Below, in pieces: positions 9,120 through 10,147 of a stretch of DNA of 10,147 nucleotides. The notes under the pieces were generated by a model. That model did not search any database and was not told where the DNA came from. It saw only the letters and a list, made by a program, of their open reading frames with translations. This DNA comes from Brucellaceae bacterium (GTDB lineage Bacteria > Pseudomonadota > Alphaproteobacteria > Rhizobiales > Rhizobiaceae), in assembly GCA_031253705.1 (NCBI GenBank), contig JAIRVW010000042.1, positions 1 to 10,147 on the forward strand, given 5' to 3'. The position numbers were made by a program, and so were the translations under genes. Each line of letters begins with the position of its first letter. The stretch's first letter is position 1.

Positions 9120-9632
9120 GTGACTGAGCGGTTCTATTCAGGGAAAATCAAAACGCCCATTGGCGAGCTGATTGTTATCGTGAATGATCAGGGCGCAGTG
9201 ATGCGGCTTGATTTTGACAATGACAGCCGCATTCACTCTGCAAAAACACGCATAACAGTCACACATTATGACGATGCTGCTATCAGGCATGTCGAACAAC
9301 AAATTCATGAGTATTTTGCCCGGGAAAGACGTGCGTTTGATCTTCCGCTTTCCCCCATTGGAACTGATTTTCAGAAGAATGCATGGACGGAATTAGCCAA
9401 AGTACCTTATGGCACCACTGTTACTTATGGAGAGCTTGCCGAACGCGCTGGTCATATTGGCAGTGCACGAGCTTATGGTCGTATTAATGCGTTGAATCCG
9501 ATTTCGATTATTGTTCCGTGTCACCGTGTTATCGGTTCGGATGGTAGGTTGACTGGCTTTAGCGGCGGTCTTTGGAAGAAAGAGGCTCTGTTACGCCTTG
9601 AAGGCAGTTTGCATCAGGAGCGTTTACTGTGA
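9120..9632 (+). CDS. ogt: Methylated-DNA--protein-cysteine S-methyltransferase
   Basis: A 170-residue suicide DNA repair enzyme that takes the alkyl group from O6-alkylguanine onto its own cysteine. The active site IVPCHRVIG (131-139) has acceptor C134. VPYGTTVTYGELA (95-107) includes the conserved tyrosine Y103, and SARAYGRINALNP (115-127) holds the arginine R117 that flips the base and the hinge asparagine N126. Most relatives have V at the position of Y119, a mild departure. The N-terminal half is the usual divergent RNase-H-like lid. It lacks the Ada-type regulatory domain and is of the short Ogt type. The start is a GTG at 9120 with AGGAAG well placed before it. The 106 bases between fbpB and this gene contain no terminator and no convincing promoter; a dyad-like GATAAAGCGCTATC lies there. 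Confidence 0.93.
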   Translation: MTERFYSGKIKTPIGELIVIVNDQGAVMRLDFDNDSRIHSAKTRITVTHYDDAAIRHVEQQIHEYFARERRAFDLPLSPIGTDFQKNAWTELAKVPYGTTVTYGELAERAGHIGSARAYGRINALNPISIIVPCHRVIGSDGRLTGFSGGLWKKEALLRLEGSLHQERLL

Positions 9633-9691
9633 TGTTGTTACTCATTACAAAATAAACGTGCACGCGTTTCCCTCTCCCCTGCCCTCTTTTA

Positions 9692-9933
9692 TGTTTTGAT
9701 GTGGCTCTGGCCTGCGTATTTCTGGCAGGATTTATCACCGTTTGTCGGGGAATTGATACTTAATCGCTTGCTTTTCCTCCTCCCCCTTCAGGTTCTGAGT
9801 TTGATGAGGTGAGATTGTCTAGCAACTGTTTGCTTCTCTATTTCATATCTCGGGTCTGCAGTATTAGGTCCGCACGATAAACAGAGCTGCATTGACGCGT
9901 TTATGGGAATGGCGTCTGGATCGTGGTTTTACT
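9692..9933. repeat. Diverged tandem repeat, copy 1
   Basis: First unit of a repeat of about 240 bp. Blocks shared in the same order with copy 2 include GATACTTAATCG (9755), TTGCTTTTCCTCCTC (9768), CAGTATTAGGTC (9859), AGCTGCATTGACG (9885) and TATGGGAATGGCGT (9902). The offset to copy 2 falls from about 242 to 224 across the unit, so the copies differ by short indels as well as substitutions. I see no open frame with a ribosome site in either direction. The 60 bases between ogt and this unit hold only a weak AAACG/CGTTT hairpin (9654-9669). Confidence 0.85.
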
Positions 9934-10147
9934 TGTTTTGAGGAGATTTGTTTGCGGGGGCAGGATTTGAACTGTTCGTCGGGCAATCGATACTTAATCG
10001 ATTGCTTTTCCTCCTCACCCTTCAGTTTATGAGGTAAGAGCGTTAAAACATCGCTTGCTTCTCTATATCATATCTCGTGTCAGCAGTATTAGGTCTGCCG
10101 ATAAAGAGAGCTGCATTGACGTGTCTATGGGAATGGCGTTTGGAACG
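9934..10147. repeat. Diverged tandem repeat, copy 2 (cut by window edge)
   Basis: Second unit, beginning at TGTTTTGA (9934). The blocks of copy 1 recur at 9989, 10002, 10084, 10109 and 10126. Here the hairpin before the pyrimidine stretch is perfect, whereas in copy 1 it is interrupted. The unit reaches the window edge, so further copies may follow. Confidence 0.83.
9983..10005. other. Perfect hairpin inside tandem repeat copy 2
   Basis: GCAATCGAT and ATCGATTGC pair over nine bases around the loop ACTTA and are followed on the plus strand by TTTTCCTCCTC. It could be a structured element of a small RNA, a weak terminator, or a protein site. Copy 1 keeps the loop and part of the stem (9746-9770). 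Confidence 0.5.

Noticed and set aside
9959..9980. tRNA T-arm-like sequence (minus strand GTTCAAATCC)
   Set aside because: The flanks do not form the T stem, no anticodon or D arm is found, and copy 1 of the repeat lacks the motif.
9633..10147. CRISPR array
   Set aside because: Only two copies of a 240-bp unit are present, with divergence spread along the unit and no short direct repeats with spacers.

Overview
The window looks like chromosomal DNA of an alphaproteobacterium, most likely of the Hyphomicrobiales and perhaps near Brucella, Ochrobactrum or Pseudochrobactrum. This rests on three things: the membrane sensor region of the histidine kinase resembles one I know from alphaproteobacterial chemoreceptors and kinases, an iron-responsive TGA-N9-TCA box of the rhizobial RirA type precedes the ferric-binding protein gene, and a palindromic intergenic repeat of rhizobial style sits before the permease gene. 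Base composition is moderate (clearly not a very GC-rich genome). The genus is an inference and could not be tested.

Layout. Bases 1-3198 hold a minus-strand two-gene operon: a small single-span membrane protein whose stop codon overlaps (ATGA) the start of a large hybrid histidine kinase (six membrane spans, HisKA, HATPase, two receiver domains, HPt). The kinase runs off the left edge and is probably almost complete. Bases 3367-4364 hold a stand-alone minus-strand acetoin/diacetyl reductase gene (budC) with a strong terminator behind it and a perfect FNR-type box (TTGAT-N4-ATCAA) in front of it. Next comes a minus-strand DUF488 gene (4392-4769), divergent from a plus-strand ferric iron ABC transporter.

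The transporter is in the order ATPase (fbpC), periplasmic binding protein (fbpA), two-domain permease (fbpB), 4899-9013. It is not a tight operon. A perfect dyad lies between DUF488 and fbpC, an iron box lies before fbpA, a very strong terminator follows fbpA, and a palindromic repeat plus a hairpin next to the ribosome-binding region precede fbpB. This suggests three separately tuned units, with the abundant binding protein insulated from the permease. An O6-alkylguanine-DNA alkyltransferase gene (ogt) follows at 9120-9632.

The last 500 bases hold no gene I can support. They consist of a diverged tandem repeat of about 240 bp, the second copy cut by the window edge. Each copy carries a pyrimidine anti-Shine-Dalgarno stretch just after a hairpin (well formed in copy 2, imperfect in copy 1), so a pair of small RNAs is one possible reading.

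Themes: the local genes link iron uptake, oxygen-responsive metabolism and signal transduction, but nothing in the sequence proves that they act together. The least explained items are the kinase's histidine-bearing membrane sensor with its coupled partner protein, and the terminal tandem repeat.
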